The translations under genes were made by a program, and so were the position numbers. Below, piece after piece: positions 4,829 to 6,213 of a stretch of 6,213 bases of DNA. The notes beneath the pieces were generated by a model that saw only the letters and a program-made list of their open reading frames with translations, was not told the origin of the DNA and searched no databases. The stretch spans positions 1 through 6,213 of the forward strand of contig CAUJFM010000054.1 of the NCBI GenBank assembly GCA_963169595.1, written 5' to 3'. The stretch comes from Bacteroidota bacterium. Lineage in GTDB: Bacteria > Bacteroidota > Bacteroidia > Flavobacteriales_F > PHOS-HE28. The first letter of the stretch is position 1. Each line of letters begins with the position of its first letter.

Positions 4829-5765
4829 AGAAGGCCACCGGCAGGAACCTCACATCGCCCGTGCTCGTGAACTCCACGCCAGGCAGCGGGAATTTGACGC
4901 CGTTCAGCACGAAGAGGGCGGTCCGCAGCAACTTGGAGCGCACCGGCAACCGCGTCAGGTCGATGTCTGGGGCGAAGTAGAACTGGCGGTAATGTGCAGC
5001 GGCTTCGGCATCTCCCAGGGGCGGTTCCGCGGTCACCATCCCTTCGGCACCATATCCAACTGCGAACCCAAGCCAGGGCGGGAAACCCACCTGTGGCAGG
5101 AAGCGGTCCAATCCGAAGCTCAGCCAGATGGTCTGCCCGTTGTAATCCTTCAGGATCCGCTCCAAGGGCCCTGAACCGAGGAGGTCCGGGCGTAACGCCG
5201 CATACTCCGTGTGGCGGGCCGAGAACTTCATGACGATGCGCTGCTCACCCCATGCGGCATCCTGCCCGATGAACAAGCCGGTACCCAGCACGTTCGCTGC
5301 CATGTCGCTCCAGGAGAAGCCCCAACCGGTGGAGGTGCCGTCCAGGACCTCAACCCCCGTGAGGAAAGCCAGACCAAGACTGCCGCCGATCCAGCGCGAA
5401 GCGGAAGGGCTCGCCCCGCAATCCCGCATCAGGGCATGTCCCCACGATCCAAGAGTGTAGGCACTGAAGAGATGCCCCATCTTATCCATCTGGAGCCATT
5501 CCCCGCTGTCATCAAAGCTCTGCAGTGGTCCGCGGTCATACTGAGCGTACCACGCCTGGTCCAAAGCGATGAGGGTGACGGTCAGCCCGCCGGCGGTCAG
5601 GATACCCCGTGTGCGCAGACAACTGCTCGTTCCCGTGCTCGAACTGTCGTGCACCACCTGCTGTGCCCGGGCAGGGCTGATCACAAGTAGCACGGCGATG
5701 GCCACCAACACACGGACCCATGGTCCTCTCCCGGCCTGCGGTCGTGTTGGATCCATGTTAGACAT
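4827..5765 (-). CDS. DUF2279 family exported protein
   Basis: The 312-residue protein belongs to DUF2279, a Bacteroidota envelope family of unknown activity. Signal peptide 1-34 (hydrophobic VRVLVAIAVLLVIS, ending ARA|Q) is followed by family hallmarks: WYAQYD at 72-77, EWLQMDKMGH at 89-98, IGGSLGLAFLTGVEVLDG (126-143), WGFSWSDMAANVLGTGLF (148-165), the WGEQRIVMKFS segment, LKDYNGQT (205-212) and VGYGAEGM near 226-233. Several stretches are hydrophobic enough to sit in a membrane, and the conserved MDKMGH/WSD residues look like a functional site. The ATG at 5765 is preferred because it follows a TACTTTTG box by five bases; the in-frame ATG at 5756 would suit the signal peptide as well and leave a short leader. 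The gene converges on the NUDIX gene and is divergent from the gene at 5873. Confidence 0.9.
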   Translation of the reverse strand: MSNMDPTRPQAGRGPWVRVLVAIAVLLVISPARAQQVVHDSSSTGTSSCLRTRGILTAGGLTVTLIALDQAWYAQYDRGPLQSFDDSGEWLQMDKMGHLFSAYTLGSWGHALMRDCGASPSASRWIGGSLGLAFLTGVEVLDGTSTGWGFSWSDMAANVLGTGLFIGQDAAWGEQRIVMKFSARHTEYAALRPDLLGSGPLERILKDYNGQTIWLSFGLDRFLPQVGFPPWLGFAVGYGAEGMVTAEPPLGDAEAAAHYRQFYFAPDIDLTRLPVRSKLLRTALFVLNGVKFPLPGVEFTSTGDVRFLPVAF

Positions 5766-5770
5766 CCGCT

Positions 5771-5778
5771 CAAAAGTA
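5771..5778 (-). promoter_or_regulatory. -7 promoter box of the DUF2279 gene
   Basis: The minus strand reads TACTTTTG, the same octamer as at 2289-2296, ending five bases before the ATG at 5765. The expected start of transcription would fall on or next to that ATG. A TTGACC sits only 12 bases further upstream, which is too close for a standard -33 element. Confidence 0.55.
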
Positions 5779-5834
5779 CTTGTGGGTCAATACAGTTACG
5801 ACCTGGAATAGTTTACGGTGCAGAGGCGTTTTCA

Positions 5835-5841
5835 TAACTTG
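5835..5841 (+). promoter_or_regulatory. possible promoter for the exported protein at 5873
   Basis: TAACTTG at this position is a near match to TAnnTTTG, and a TTTA at 5812-5815 lies 19 bases upstream, close to the spacing expected of the -33 element. It would leave a leader of roughly 27 bases. Both elements are imperfect, so this is a weak call. Confidence 0.28.
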
Positions 5842-5872
5842 CTCGCTGGATGGTCCTGCCATTCACTCCGGT

Positions 5873-6213
5873 ATGTCCCTTTCTCAGTTGAACTGCACCA
5901 TGGTCGCATGGGCCATGGCGCTTGGTGTCATGGGCTCATCAGGTGATGCAGAACTTCCACCAGCCACCAAGGCTTGGCTGGACGCGCAGCAATGGCAGTT
6001 CAGTTCAAGTGAGGATGATCGGGGGCATCTGGTGGTGAACCCTGCTCAGGAACTGGCCGGGACCGTGCACGCACAGGGTTTCACGCTTGGACCGACGAGC
6101 GCATTGGGACATGAATGGCGCACCGGTCTCGTGGTCGCCCATCTCTCCCGCACCGATGGACCGGTCCGACCCTGGCAGACCAGGGAGACCTGTTACCAAG
6201 GCAACGAGCTCTG
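5873..6213 (+). CDS. exported protein of unknown function, N-terminal part (cut by window edge)
   Basis: From ATG 5873 the frame is open to the edge: 113 codons plus two bases, with no stop. The first 24 or so residues form a plausible signal peptide (hydrophobic MVAWAMALGVMGSS, cleavage probably GDA|E), followed by LPPATKAWLDAQQWQF. Residues from about 53 onward (HLVVNPAQELAGTVHAQGFTL, a Trp and LVVAHLSR) recall the opening module of large bacterial surface proteins that carry a 'NRAQ...F...G....P....W...L' pattern before repeat domains. If this is correct, the full protein would be much longer than the window shows. Unlike the other exported proteins here, the residue after the predicted cleavage is Glu, not Gln. 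The ATGs at 5900, 5915 and 5930 would cut into the hydrophobic segment and are less likely starts. The call of a real exported gene rests on the open frame, the signal-like N-terminus and the divergent layout with DUF2279. Confidence 0.62.
   Translation, partial: MSLSQLNCTMVAWAMALGVMGSSGDAELPPATKAWLDAQQWQFSSSEDDRGHLVVNPAQELAGTVHAQGFTLGPTSALGHEWRTGLVVAHLSRTDGPVRPWQTRETCYQGNEL

Noticed and set aside
1..6213. Search for CRISPR arrays, tRNAs, insertion sequences, prophage or defence genes
   Set aside because: No regularly spaced repeats, tRNA-like structures, transposase motifs or terminal inverted repeats were seen by eye on either strand.

Overview
The window looks like a stretch of chromosome from a GC-rich member of the Bacteroidota, probably the Flavobacteriales. 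Several things point there: three exact TAnnTTTG-type -7 promoter boxes, no convincing Shine-Dalgarno sequences, signal peptides ending Ala|Gln, and gene families typical of that phylum (DUF2027-type Smr protein, DUF2279 protein, carboxypeptidase-regulatory-like domain protein, tandem TonB C-terminal domain protein, and an ECF sigma factor with the 'TYLFAVGRN' signature). The exact genus cannot be told from the sequence.

Layout. Positions 1-258 hold the N-terminal part of an ECF sigma factor on the minus strand, cut by the window edge. Positions 259-584 are a sparse stretch with one candidate 35-residue membrane peptide on the plus strand and a GC-rich hairpin. Positions 585-3423 form a minus-strand block read in the order smr-like gene (3423-2836), rnpB (2821-2382), strong hairpin terminator (2372-2342), exported carboxypeptidase-regulatory-like protein (2284-1565), and uncharacterised exported protein (1553-585). 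The smr-like gene diverges, across only 20 bp, from an exported protein with two TonB C-terminal domains (3444-4229), followed by a NUDIX hydrolase (4253-4819). The NUDIX gene converges on a DUF2279 gene (5765-4827), with a hairpin over the junction. A divergent exported protein begins at 5873 and runs off the right edge.

How the genes fit together. rnpB and the NUDIX enzyme are housekeeping (tRNA 5' maturation; hydrolysis of ADP-ribose-like nucleotides). Most other products are predicted to pass the inner membrane. The 2284-1565/1553-585 pair looks like a two-gene operon of envelope proteins that carry pieces also seen at the N-terminus of SusC-like receptors, without a barrel. Nothing here looks like a mobile element, CRISPR array, defence island or prophage. 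The less ordinary points are start codons lying four or five bases from a -7 box at three genes, an Smr protein without the usual central domain, a NUDIX box lacking its first Glu, and the exported gene pair of unknown role.
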